Source of the DNA: Desulfosporosinus sp.
Lineage (GTDB): Bacteria > Bacillota > Desulfitobacteriia > Desulfitobacteriales > Desulfitobacteriaceae
Assembly (NCBI GenBank): GCA_003132105.1
Contig: PKWS01000017.1
Span: 1 to 20,889, forward strand
Length of the DNA stretch: 20,889 nt
Direction: 5' to 3'
Within the stretch, counting starts at the first letter, position 1, and every line of letters begins with the position of its first letter. This document shows positions 13,173 to 20,169 of this stretch, one piece after another. The translations under genes were made by a program, and so were the position numbers. The notes beneath the pieces are model-generated. The model was not told where the DNA came from. It searched no databases and saw only the letters and a program-made list of their open reading frames with translations.

Positions 13173-15418
13173 TGTTTCCGCCTAAAGTGTTGATCCAGAA
13201 AACGCGCATTCCACGTTGGAATCTTATTTAGTTTGTTCGATTCTAATGCTATCAAACTGGAATAGAAAACTGTCACTGGCGTTTCAGTAGGATAGAAGCT
13301 TCGCCATGAAAGATAAGAAAAATCTTGAATCTGCTGAGCTATGTATTTTATGTCTTTGAATGTAGATGTCTCATGTATACTAATAGATACAGGATATGGA
13401 GGCCGGTGTTTCTTATTAGGTCGGTCTTTATCTCCACGTAGTTGTAATAAACAATGGCATGGGTCTAAAATAATATTATCGCCTCTTTCGCATAATGTTA
13501 CGTTAGCCTTGCCATCTTTATCAAAAGTTACATTCCTGAACATCATCCATGGGTGTTCGGTGGAAATAATTACAAACGCGAAAATTATCTTATATTGTTT
13601 GAAGGATTCTACCAATTTTGCAACTACATCGGCCTCAACATACTTAATTGGTTTGAAAATATGGAAAACAATCCTCACTGTATCGTGATCGTTCCAAGCG
13701 TATTCCAGGGCCGCATTAATTATAGCTGCCTTCAGTGCCTTTAAAAGTTCGTCAAAATAATCGGCATATGGAACACTCCTTAGTCTTTCACCGAGCAAAT
13801 AGCTCCCGTCGCCGAGAAAAAACGTCGTGATTCCCACGATTTTACTTTGCTCGGCACCCGACCACAAGTTTGGCCTTTCCAAGCAATGTCCAATCCCAAC
13901 AATGATTTCTCTATCGACACTCTGAGTGCTTGCGAGTCGCCAGGGCGTACCGCCGACTTTGGCGTACATTTGAAGGGCAATAGGGCCAAGCGTCCATTGC
14001 AAAGATTCCGACTGTTTTCGCAAGTGGTCATCTTTCACTCCCTGTGTCGGGATCCCGTAGCTCATGAGCAGAGCTCTAGCACGATAATACGGGTTTTCCC
14101 CGAACGGAGCTGCTTTCCACTCCTCTTGACTTTCAATCAGAGCAATGTCGAAGCCGGGCGTTTCTGCATCTCGTACTGCCTCATCGATGGCCACTTCGTA
14201 CGCACCTGCAGATCCTCCGATCACTTCTTTTAGAACGGGAGTCACGGATGTCAGTCTAAAGAGTCGTTTCAGTCCTGATCGGTAATAGGTACTCTGGGGG
14301 ATTCCATCTATTAGAAGCTTTAAAAACTGGGTTACAGAGCCTCTGCTGTGAGGGTTGAAAAGCACAAGAATGCGCAAATCATTTCTTTCGAATCTCGCTC
14401 CATTGAAAGGTCCATACTTTGAGAGGCCTGAAAAGGGTGTTGTCTCGGATGCGCCTGGTCCGTAGTCAAATATAAGATTTGTCCGATATAGAGGCCCTGT
14501 ATCTAAATTAAATTTGCTGTTTCTCGTGACAGTAAATGAGAAACCGTCATTATTTTCGTAAACTCTCGGCATTTGGTTAGCATCGCAGAACCATTTGGCA
14601 AATTTCAAAGCTTCGTTGAAGGCCGAATGTGGTCTTCCCTTGTCCTTAGAATCATCTCGCAAACTGGCAAATATAGCGTTTGTTTTGCGGTCCCCAAGTT
14701 TAAAAGCTAAATAAGCTCCGATTTGCTCTCTTGTGCGTTGTAAATGCAACGAGTCTAGGTGCCGAGTGATTACCCCCTGATTCGTCATAATTTCAACGTC
14801 ATCTCCTCGGATTCCAACCACCTCGCCGAGCAAGGTTTCATCAGGCGCCAAAACTCCCATCATCCCAGGGATATCCTCTGTCTCCAGTACAGTCCTCCCC
14901 ACCAGATCAAACTTTTCGTCCACAAGCCGACGGAGGCTGACATTGAATTGCCAACGTTGCCGGCTTCCGATTAGCAACCCAAACAGCGGTTTTCCGTTTT
15001 CCACAACCTGCCTTGTCTGAACTTCAACCAACCTTGGGTAAGAAATCAGCCCTTTAAGGCCATCAGGGAGAAATTTTGCTACGGCATCATGCTCGGGTTT
15101 TGTAGAAAAAAATCTAAGTGGTGAAAAACTGCTAGGTATTCTTTCAGGGAAGGCCTGCCGGAATGTACGAAACACGAGATGTTTAATTAGTGAACTGATA
15201 ATAGCAGGAGACTCCTCTGCCACAATATCAGTGTATTCACCAATTTGGGATGTAAATCCTTTACTTGGAGATATGTAGATGTATCCAGCATTTCTAAAAA
15301 ATGAACATTGCTTATTAAATTTCTGTCTTAATTCCTTGAATGTTTCCTCAGAGTAAGGAAGTCGCTGTATTTTAAATCTATCTAGTCTCGGGTTGATGCG
15401 GAAAAAGTTGGTGACCAT
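13160..15418 (-). CDS. Long prokaryotic Argonaute, RsAgo-like (long-B), catalytically inactive
   Basis: This 752-aa protein is a guide-directed nucleic-acid-binding protein. Order: N domain (about 1-100), a short PAZ-like region (about 145-230), MID (about 345-500) and PIWI (500-752). The MID pocket has Y444, R448, Q459 and K487 in the positions of RsAgo Y463, K467, Q478 and K506, as I recall that protein. PIWI has I-I-V-G-I-G-H, with glycine (G510) where active Argonautes have the first catalytic Asp, so no slicing is expected. Other matches to RsAgo are V-G-I-T-T-x-F-x-G-D-G-S-Y-L-L-G, L-S-W-R-S, T-P-V-T-x-F-Y-S and the C-terminal W-F-L. GAGGAGG precedes the ATG. The protein probably senses invading DNA with RNA guides and triggers the membrane partner encoded downstream. 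Confidence 0.92.
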   Translation of the reverse strand: MVTNFFRINPRLDRFKIQRLPYSEETFKELRQKFNKQCSFFRNAGYIYISPSKGFTSQIGEYTDIVAEESPAIISSLIKHLVFRTFRQAFPERIPSSFSPLRFFSTKPEHDAVAKFLPDGLKGLISYPRLVEVQTRQVVENGKPLFGLLIGSRQRWQFNVSLRRLVDEKFDLVGRTVLETEDIPGMMGVLAPDETLLGEVVGIRGDDVEIMTNQGVITRHLDSLHLQRTREQIGAYLAFKLGDRKTNAIFASLRDDSKDKGRPHSAFNEALKFAKWFCDANQMPRVYENNDGFSFTVTRNSKFNLDTGPLYRTNLIFDYGPGASETTPFSGLSKYGPFNGARFERNDLRILVLFNPHSRGSVTQFLKLLIDGIPQSTYYRSGLKRLFRLTSVTPVLKEVIGGSAGAYEVAIDEAVRDAETPGFDIALIESQEEWKAAPFGENPYYRARALLMSYGIPTQGVKDDHLRKQSESLQWTLGPIALQMYAKVGGTPWRLASTQSVDREIIVGIGHCLERPNLWSGAEQSKIVGITTFFLGDGSYLLGERLRSVPYADYFDELLKALKAAIINAALEYAWNDHDTVRIVFHIFKPIKYVEADVVAKLVESFKQYKIIFAFVIISTEHPWMMFRNVTFDKDGKANVTLCERGDNIILDPCHCLLQLRGDKDRPNKKHRPPYPVSISIHETSTFKDIKYIAQQIQDFSYLSWRSFYPTETPVTVFYSSLIALESNKLNKIPTWNARFLDQHFRRKQWFL

Positions 15419-15847
15419 GTTCCAGTATCCTCCTCAAAAAAAGCAGTTGATTGTATTCCTGTCTTATGCCCGAAATAGATTTTCTGCCATTGCCTGATTC
15501 TGATATTTTATATAACTGCACTTTACATAGATGTATTGAATGGCCCGAGATCCTCAAGGTCTGGCCGCAATGGCTCGCGGAGCTTGTCCTAGGTCCACCC
15601 ATATGACGTATGTGATGCGTCCTATCAGCGGGCGTCCTGCCTGTCACTGCTAGGCGATTACTCCCCGTTCCACTTCTGTTTACCTTAGTGGTTTGGACCC
15701 TCGCCTGCTGAGTAATAGCACGACAGAACACCGCAATGAAACAAAATTCATCCTTTTGTCTTGTCCAGTGGCCGGAGGTATTATAAACTCCCGCTCAGTG
15801 TCGGCAATTGAAAAGCCGCTTGCACAATAGTCGAATACGGAGGCGTT
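15419..15847. other. Divergent intergenic region between the Argonaute operon and the 15848 gene
   Basis: This 429-bp gap must hold promoters for both directions. The part near the Argonaute gene is AT-rich, with TATATAAAAT on the minus strand at about 15505-15514 as a -10 candidate. The 15540-15760 part is GC-richer and its open frames have no ribosome binding site or recognisable motif. No RNA gene is recognised. Confidence 0.5.
15524..15535. promoter_or_regulatory. TACAT-NN-ATGTA dyad upstream of the Argonaute gene
   Basis: TACATAGATGTA is a dyad with 5-bp perfect arms. It lies just upstream of the AT-rich -10 candidate on the minus strand and about 106-117 bp before the Argonaute start. 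An operator for a dimeric regulator such as the nearby WYL protein would sit here, but binding is not shown. Confidence 0.4.
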
Positions 15848-16309
15848 ATGCACGCAGCTGAATTCAGAAGAAAGGTTGCCGAGGTCTACCGCATCGCCAA
15901 GGAGGTGGGGACGGCCTTCCGGATCGACAAGTGCACTCCGGACGGACACTTGGTGGGCGCATTCGGGCAGATAGCAGCCAAGCTCGCTTTCGGGCTCGAG
16001 TTCGGCGCCGACGGCGAGGAGCATAACTGCACATGGAGCGACGGTCACAAAAAGGTGGAGATCCAGGTGCGTTGCACCGGCGCCGGTTCCATCGCCCTCC
16101 GGCGCGAACCGGTGCACCTGATCGCACTGGAAGTCTCCCCCTCCGGCTCCTTCTTGCTGCTCTACAATGGTCCTGGCGCGAAGGTCTGGCAGCGGGTGCG
16201 GCACCAGTCGGCGCTGCAGAAGAGCATCGGTCGGGAGGCCCTGTTGGAGCTTTTCCGGACGGTGCCTCCTGAGGAGCAGCTGCCGCTGGCACAGGAGGGG
16301 GTGCTGTGA
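15848..16309 (+). CDS. DUF6998-like hypothetical protein
   Basis: This 153-aa cytoplasmic protein has the pattern T-P-D-G-H-L-V-G-A-F-G-Q-I-A-A-K-L-A-F-G-L-E-F, then a G-H-K-K-V-E-I-Q-V-R strand, then L-I-A-L-E-V-S-P-S-G-S-F-L-L-L-Y-N-G-P-G. I associate this with DUF6998, small proteins of unknown function. The D/E-V-Q-hydrophobic arrangement superficially recalls restriction-endonuclease-like folds, so a nuclease-type core is possible but unproven. GGAGG lies 4 nt before the ATG. The 3' end overlaps the next gene's GTG by 4 nt (GTGA), so the two are translationally coupled. GC is higher than in the Argonaute operon. Confidence 0.75.
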   Translation: MHAAEFRRKVAEVYRIAKEVGTAFRIDKCTPDGHLVGAFGQIAAKLAFGLEFGADGEEHNCTWSDGHKKVEIQVRCTGAGSIALRREPVHLIALEVSPSGSFLLLYNGPGAKVWQRVRHQSALQKSIGREALLELFRTVPPEEQLPLAQEGVL

Positions 16310-16992
16310 GCGAGGAAGACGAGAGACGGGGGCCGAGGCCAAGCCCACTCCAGAACAAGGTGAATCCAGAAGGTGCCATCGAGGCAGTCTCGACCAGAAA
16401 ATCTACTTTGATGGGCAACCGCGGTGTGCTGCATAACGCGAAGTGGCAGCTGACTAAGACCATGGTCAAGGATCGTTTTGCTTGGATCTACTGCACACTG
16501 GAGCGCGGCGAGCGGGAACCCCGCGAGCTGATGACCCCCGGATGCTATACCGAGCTCTTCTTCCTGGACGAGGCCAGTGCCATCGCCGCCGGACACCGCC
16601 CCTGTAACGACCATGAATGCCTCAGAGAGAGACACGAGGAGTTCAAGCAGATCTGGTACCAGGCCAACGCCGATCGCTACTCTGGTCCCCGCAAATACAT
16701 CGGGCCAATTGACCTCTGGTTGCACGAGGAAAGAACCGGAGCAAGGCCTGTGATGGTTCGCCGCCAGGCGGCTCAGTTGCCCAATGGGGCCTTCGTCGCT
16801 TGCCACAGTAGGTTCTTTCTAGTCTGGGACGGGTTATTTCTGAAGTGGTCCCACCATGGCTATGTCTCCAGGGAGGAAATCCCGGAAACAACTGACCTCA
16901 GGGTTGTCACCCCGCTGTCGGCCCTGCGCTGTCTTGATCAAGGATTTACTCCACAGCTACACCCTACGGCGTGGCAGTTTATCAATGACTAG
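16306..16992 (+). CDS. Hypothetical protein coupled to the DUF6998-like gene
   Basis: This 228-aa soluble protein has the core pattern L-M-G-N-R-G-V-L-H-N, then T-P-G-C-Y-T-E-L-F-F-L-D-E-A-S-A-I-A-A-G-H-R-P-C, then C-L-R-E-R. This matches a family of about 170-230 aa that I have seen in proteobacteria without assigned function; family members usually carry a C-x-x-C-R-x-x-R cluster that could bind metal. Here it reads P-C-N-D-H-E-C, so the Cys spacing is altered. The start is a GTG within the stop of the upstream gene, hence coupled translation. A Tn3-type terminal repeat begins 43 bp downstream, which may mark the end of the older sequence. Confidence 0.75.
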   Translation: MSEEDERRGPRPSPLQNKVNPEGAIEAVSTRKSTLMGNRGVLHNAKWQLTKTMVKDRFAWIYCTLERGEREPRELMTPGCYTELFFLDEASAIAAGHRPCNDHECLRERHEEFKQIWYQANADRYSGPRKYIGPIDLWLHEERTGARPVMVRRQAAQLPNGAFVACHSRFFLVWDGLFLKWSHHGYVSREEIPETTDLRVVTPLSALRCLDQGFTPQLHPTAWQFIND

Positions 16993-17035
16993 GTGAACCA
17001 TGCAACTCGTCAAGGCTACCAACCACAAGCCTTTA

Positions 17036-17073
17036 GGGGTCCCTTCAGAAAACGGAAAATAAAGCACGTTAGC
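17036..17073 (+). repeat. Tn3-family (Tn21/Tn501-like) terminal inverted repeat, solitary
   Basis: The 38 bp start GGGGTC, carry the invariant-looking block AGAAAACGGAAAATAAAG, and end CACGTTAGC. By recollection this matches the 38-bp Tn21-group end at about 31 positions. Read from GGGG, the transposon interior would lie to the right. No second copy, tnpA or tnpR is seen in the window, so it is either a solo relic or the left end of an element that runs past 20889. The open frame at 16993-17199 runs through it and is judged spurious. Confidence 0.8.
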
Positions 17074-17395
17074 GGGGTTCTCGATACTCGGCTGTCCGAT
17101 GCCATGGCAAAGAGGATGGAGGTACTGAAAAAGAGAGACCTTGCGTTGTCGCAGACGGAAACGCCGGGAGATGCGGCTGCCGCAATCAAAAAGCAGTAAA
17201 GGACCTGACAATTTAACGCCAGAGGCTGAAAGGCCTGGAGACCACCCTCTTTAGGATAACGAGCCAGGACGTGTACCACATCCCAAAATCGCAGGAATTC
17301 ACGAAGCAAGTCGATCAGGTAAAGGCCCTGAAGAAGGCAAAGGGGCTGGAGAGGTAGACTCACGGCCGGCATGCCAGCCATGAAAGGGGGAAGAT
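17074..17395. other. Short protein-like fragments, no secure gene
   Basis: Two plus-strand segments look protein-like in different frames. From ATG 17104 to TAA 17197-17199 the frame reads M-A-K-R-M-E-V-L-K-K-R-D. From 17217 to about 17357 it reads T-T-L-F-R-I-T-S-Q-D-V-Y-H-I-P-K and ends K-A-K-G-L-E-R. They may be one small gene broken by a frameshift, or chance. No ribosome binding site supports either. Confidence 0.3.
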
Positions 17396-17989
17396 ATGGG
17401 ACTGAAGGCTGATGTTGAGGAGGTCCTCAAGGCGAACTGGAAGAATTCCCCCTGGTGGTATCGTCTGTGGCTTTGTGTTTCGGCCTATCTCGCGATCAGT
17501 TCGATAGCATCCTTTGCGGAAACAGTAATTAAATGGAAGGGATTTATCTTAGACGGGGTGTTGTTCTATCGACACTGGATAAGGTCGCCACTGATCGACA
17601 TAATGAAATTTTTACATTTACCGATTCCTACAAACAAAGGTGACGCAATTATTGCAGGATCAGTGCTGTATGGATGTTACATGAGGCTAATGTATAGTGC
17701 AGCTTCCTTCACCGGATTAGATGTTGACAAGTTGTGTTTCTGGATATTAACTATTATAGTTACTCCGTTGATATTATTAAGTTTTTTTCTGCCAGCATAC
17801 ATACAGTGGGTTATAGCAATAATTTTGTTCGTTTTTCCGATCTACGACCTTTACAGGAACAGACTGGATCGAGACGAAACGACAAGATTGTTAGAGGTTT
17901 TCTGGATTCCTTTTTATTTTCAAATTCTCTTTATTATTCTGGGTGTTGCGTTCTTGGCAGCAATCAATAAGGGGCTTCAAGCCTCCTAA
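17396..17989 (+). CDS. Multi-pass membrane protein of unknown function
   Basis: This 197-aa protein begins with an amphipathic, charged stretch (MGLKADVEEVLKANWKNSPWWYRLWL). Hydrophobic segments follow at about residues 25-45, 80-100, 113-130, 133-150 and 170-190, so four to five inner-membrane passes are likely. GGGGGA lies just before the ATG. No family is recognised. The DNA becomes AT-rich in its second half, unlike the preceding genes. It lies inside the putative Tn3-type end at 17036 and has no same-operon partner. Confidence 0.72.
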   Translation: MGLKADVEEVLKANWKNSPWWYRLWLCVSAYLAISSIASFAETVIKWKGFILDGVLFYRHWIRSPLIDIMKFLHLPIPTNKGDAIIAGSVLYGCYMRLMYSAASFTGLDVDKLCFWILTIIVTPLILLSFFLPAYIQWVIAIILFVFPIYDLYRNRLDRDETTRLLEVFWIPFYFQILFIILGVAFLAAINKGLQAS

Positions 17990-18287
17990 CCTGGTCAACG
18001 GCTCGGCCCTATCGGGCTTCCACCCCGACGCAAAATTGAAATCGCCTGCCCTTCCCTGCTGCTGCTGACCCCGGCGTCGAGGGTGCCGGATGGCCCACCC
18101 TCGCGGTGCGGTTTCGTACCCCTCAACGGCTAGGTAGCCCCTCCCCTGCCGGCCAGATTCTCCTGGTCCTGGCTCCGATGGTGCCGAATGGCATACGCTC
18201 GTGGGTGCCGACCGGCATTCTCTTCCGTTTCGTGGGCGGGCTTGATGGTGCCCCTCCCCTCCGGGGCTCGCCAACCAACTCGCATTC
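17990..18287. other. GC-rich non-coding stretch
   Basis: This segment of 298 bp has no supported gene. It is rich in related GGTGCC(G)-type phrases (gagggtgccggatggc, gatggtgccgaatggc, gtgggtgccgaccggc), giving an irregular, degenerate repeat character with a spacing of roughly 30-100 bp. GCCC-TATC-GGGC near 18006 is a small stem after the membrane protein gene. Confidence 0.4.
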
Positions 18288-18509
18288 TTACTGTTTATGT
18301 GGCTGGTATTCAGCGACCTCGATGGAGCCTTCGGGCTTCGCCTCTGACGACATCCAGATCCCAATGCCGGCTGCAAAAGCAAGTTTCTTGTGAGTCCCAG
18401 GGCACTCGGCCGTGAACATTTTGTTCATGTCCGGCATCACCTGGCCAGCCCAGTAAACGCTATGCTCTTTGTTGCAGGCTTTACAATTCAAGGTTACTTC
18501 CCACCCCAT
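18288..18509 (-). CDS. Small zinc-ribbon-like protein
   Basis: This 73-aa soluble protein has C9-x2-C12 (N-C-K-A-C-N) and C36-x3-H40 (E-C-P-G-T-H), a likely zinc knuckle. A small hydrophobic turn (L-A-F-A-A-G-I-G-I-W) and an acidic tail follow. AAGGAGG lies 5 nt upstream of the ATG at 18509, which supports it as a real gene. No function can be assigned. It is transcribed opposite to its nearest neighbours, and a TATAAA lies about 35 bp upstream, but no good -35 accompanies it. Confidence 0.7.
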   Translation of the reverse strand: MGWEVTLNCKACNKEHSVYWAGQVMPDMNKMFTAECPGTHKKLAFAAGIGIWMSSEAKPEGSIEVAEYQPHKQ

Positions 18510-19039
18510 AAGTCCTCCTTACCCGAAAATAGCAACGACCGGCTTTATACCACAAGACGCCTGCTCCGGCCACAGGTAAATCAGGAGGCTGCAGGACCCC
18601 GACAGGTTCCGGCCAAGCCTCACCATTTCCTTGTGAGAGCTTCGCCAAACAGTGGAGGCTAACCTCTTTCCTGCCACGCACGCTATCACCAACTGGGACC
18701 GTTTCCCTTGGCACTCAGATGGAGCCAGCGGCACCGACACCTGGACCGCTCCGCTCCTCGAGGAGCCGCGAGCCAAGGCGGTACCCCATCCATTGAGATT
18801 GGAACAGAGGTAATGGCGTTCACCTCGGTCGTAGGATTCTCTTCCAGGAGCTTTTTCCGGTGGATTCCGAGCATCGGACCTTGGGTTAAGCGTCAGGGAT
18901 GCAAGCCCGTAGGGTTTACTCAGTTTACAAGAGCCCGACCCGCTGCAGATGGGTGACGTCCAGGGGGAGGTTTTATAGCCTATCACAGAGAAAACTACCG
19001 CATGCGTAAATATAATTTACAATATGTTATTTTTTCGCC
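18510..19039. other. 530-bp stretch without a supported gene
   Basis: Several long frames on both strands overlap each other here, but none has a ribosome binding site, a domain motif or a protein-like composition (many Ser/Arg/Pro/Gly). The DNA is GC-rich until about 18990 and then becomes AT-rich. The last 50 bp are the upstream part of the Fur-box promoter. Confidence 0.45.
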
Positions 19040-19068
19040 TTGACTTTAATGAGGACAATGATTATCAT
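19040..19068 (+). promoter_or_regulatory. Sigma-70-type promoter
   Basis: TTGACT (19040-19045), a 17-bp spacer and TATCAT (19063-19068) form a near-consensus promoter facing right. An AT-rich tract precedes it (19008-19036). The -10 box lies inside the Fur-box-like palindrome. The first well-supported gene downstream begins at 19563, so a leader or RNA of about 480 nt would precede it. Confidence 0.65.
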
Positions 19069-19072
19069 TTGC
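19054..19072. promoter_or_regulatory. Fur-box-like operator
   Basis: The 19-bp segment centred on AATGAT-T-ATCATT matches the classical Fur consensus GATAATGATAATCATTATC at 15 of 19 positions. Its central 13 bp are a perfect dyad, and it overlaps the -10 element, the expected place for iron-dependent repression. Confidence 0.6.
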
Positions 19073-19397
19073 CTACGTTGTTTATGGACGCTCTTTGAAA
19101 ATCTGCCAACGAACCGCACCCCCTTGGGCAAATTATGCCCCCAGTACGAGCTATAAACGCTCGCCGCCAGCCTTGGGCGGTAATCCAACCGCGCATGCCC
19201 GTGTGATCGGGGCCTCCGGTCTCCCTGTCACGCTCCGCATGTGTTCGCAGTATGCGGTTGCCGTTGTCGCACGCATTAGGTCGCTCTGCCACGCTGTACC
19301 CGCAAACTGTCTCCGGAAGGACGATAGCCACCTAGCTGGCTGTCAGGTTAAAAAGAGTCATGGTATCCTTAAATATTTAGCGCAATTCAAAGAGAAC
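19073..19397. other. GC-rich leader region without a supported gene
   Basis: Open frames on both strands exist but are Ser/Arg/Pro-rich, overlap each other and lack ribosome binding sites. It could be a decayed gene once controlled by the Fur-box promoter, or part of a non-coding RNA belonging to the reverse transcriptase locus. Confidence 0.35.
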
Positions 19398-19457
19398 GGG
19401 GGTGCAACCAGGCAACATTATGCGAGTTTCCGCAGTCGTTGCCTAATTCACTCCCCC
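19398..19457 (+). ncRNA. Structured hairpin, candidate retron-type non-coding RNA segment
   Basis: Nested arms are seen: GGGGG (19398-19402) with CCCCC (19453-19457), AGGCAAC (19410-19416) with GTTGCCT (19438-19444), and GCG (19422-19424) with CGC (19431-19433). The structure lies 106 bp upstream of the small gene that begins the reverse-transcriptase cluster. Retrons encode their template RNA upstream of the RT, so this is a reasonable candidate. The branching guanosine and flanking a1/a2 repeats were not identified. Confidence 0.35.
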
Positions 19458-19562
19458 ATGTCTACGCCATAGAACAAACCTGGAATGTAACCTAACTCCA
19501 CAACATCACATAAAAATACTAAATTTATTGCAGCACATTTGTCAAAAAAAGGGGGTGAATTT

Positions 19563-20057
19563 ATGAAAACACAAAATACGTTGGCAGAACTGGTAAAAGC
19601 ACAAGCTTTGCTTAGGCAAATGCGAGGTAAGTTGCCAGAAACAAGTCGCTACTCCGACAAGATTCAGGATGTGGAACATATCCTGGATGAAGCGATCATC
19701 GACATTAAGGCTAATAAGAATGGCATTGATCGCAAAAAACTGTTGGAGGTAACTCAACTTTTGAAATTCATTTTTGAAATGTTGATGTGTATTAAGGATC
19801 TCTTTATTTCCTGTTGTCACCAGACCTTTGGGTACTTGAATGCAAATAGATGTAGTGAAGCAACAAATTGGAAAACGAATCAAAATGATTCGTATGGCTG
19901 CGGGATTGAAGCAAAAAGATCTGGCAGCAGAGTTGGGGATTTCCCCTCCGTTGCTTTCAATGTACGAGCGCGGCGACAGAGAACAGTCCATAAATTTTCT
20001 CTGCATTTTTGCCACATTTTTCCATCTTACGTTGTCTCAATTCTTCTCTCTCGTTGA
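19563..20057 (+). CDS. Small helical protein upstream of the XRE/RT pair (3' end probably out of frame)
   Basis: The start at 19563 has GGGGGTG upstream. The first 92 or so residues are a plausible helical protein (T-L-A-E-L-V-K-A-Q-A-L-L-R-Q-M-R-G-K, then K-I-Q-D-V-E-H-I-L-D-E-A-I-I-D-I). From 19840 the frame runs through the XRE gene in another frame for 218 nt, and the residues become Ser/Arg/His/Cys-rich, which is typical of out-of-frame reading. A single-base shift near 19800 would end it at TAG 19847-19849, a normal operon-like overlap with the XRE ATG. So the true product may be about 95 aa and the long form an effect of an indel. Family not recognised. Confidence 0.5.
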   Translation: MKTQNTLAELVKAQALLRQMRGKLPETSRYSDKIQDVEHILDEAIIDIKANKNGIDRKKLLEVTQLLKFIFEMLMCIKDLFISCCHQTFGYLNANRCSEATNWKTNQNDSYGCGIEAKRSGSRVGDFPSVAFNVRARRQRTVHKFSLHFCHIFPSYVVSILLSR

Positions 20058-20169
20058 GGAAGAGCAACAACAAGAAGTTTCTCCCGAGGTGGCAACATTG
20101 ATGAAAGAGTTTAGAGAACTAGTTGTCACTCTTGAGAAAAAAACACTGCGGGCGACCAGTGAAAAATGA
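19840..20169 (+). CDS. XRE-family HTH protein linked to the reverse transcriptase
   Basis: This 109-aa protein has a Cro/C1-type helix-turn-helix at about residues 9-67: I-G-K-R-I-K-M-I-R, then L-K-Q-K-D-L-A-A-E-L-G-I-S-P-P-L-L-S-M-Y-E-R-G-D-R, then F-F-H-L-T-L-S-Q-F-F. A Glu-rich C-terminal helix follows (V-A-T-L-M-K-E-F-R-E-L-V-V-T-L-E-K-K). The ATG at 19840 directly follows an in-frame TGA, so it is the first possible ATG. The last 11 nt overlap the GTG start of the RT, indicating coupled translation. It could be the locus autoregulator or an accessory effector; several retron types carry HTH proteins. Confidence 0.85.
   Translation: MQIDVVKQQIGKRIKMIRMAAGLKQKDLAAELGISPPLLSMYERGDREQSINFLCIFATFFHLTLSQFFSLVEEEQQQEVSPEVATLMKEFRELVVTLEKKTLRATSEK

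Noticed and set aside
15378..16806. Long minus-strand frames opposite the DUF6998-like and 16306 genes
   Set aside because: They are Pro/Arg/Ser-rich mirrors of GC-rich coding sequence, without ribosome binding sites or domains.
16993..17199. Plus-strand 68-aa frame after the 16306 gene
   Set aside because: It reads straight through the Tn3-type terminal repeat and has no ribosome binding site; only its last 32 codons look protein-like.
18519..18986. Minus-strand 155-aa frame upstream of the zinc-ribbon gene
   Set aside because: Composition is not protein-like, several frames are open at once, and no ribosome binding site or motif was found. A group II intron was considered, but no domain V-like hairpin was seen.
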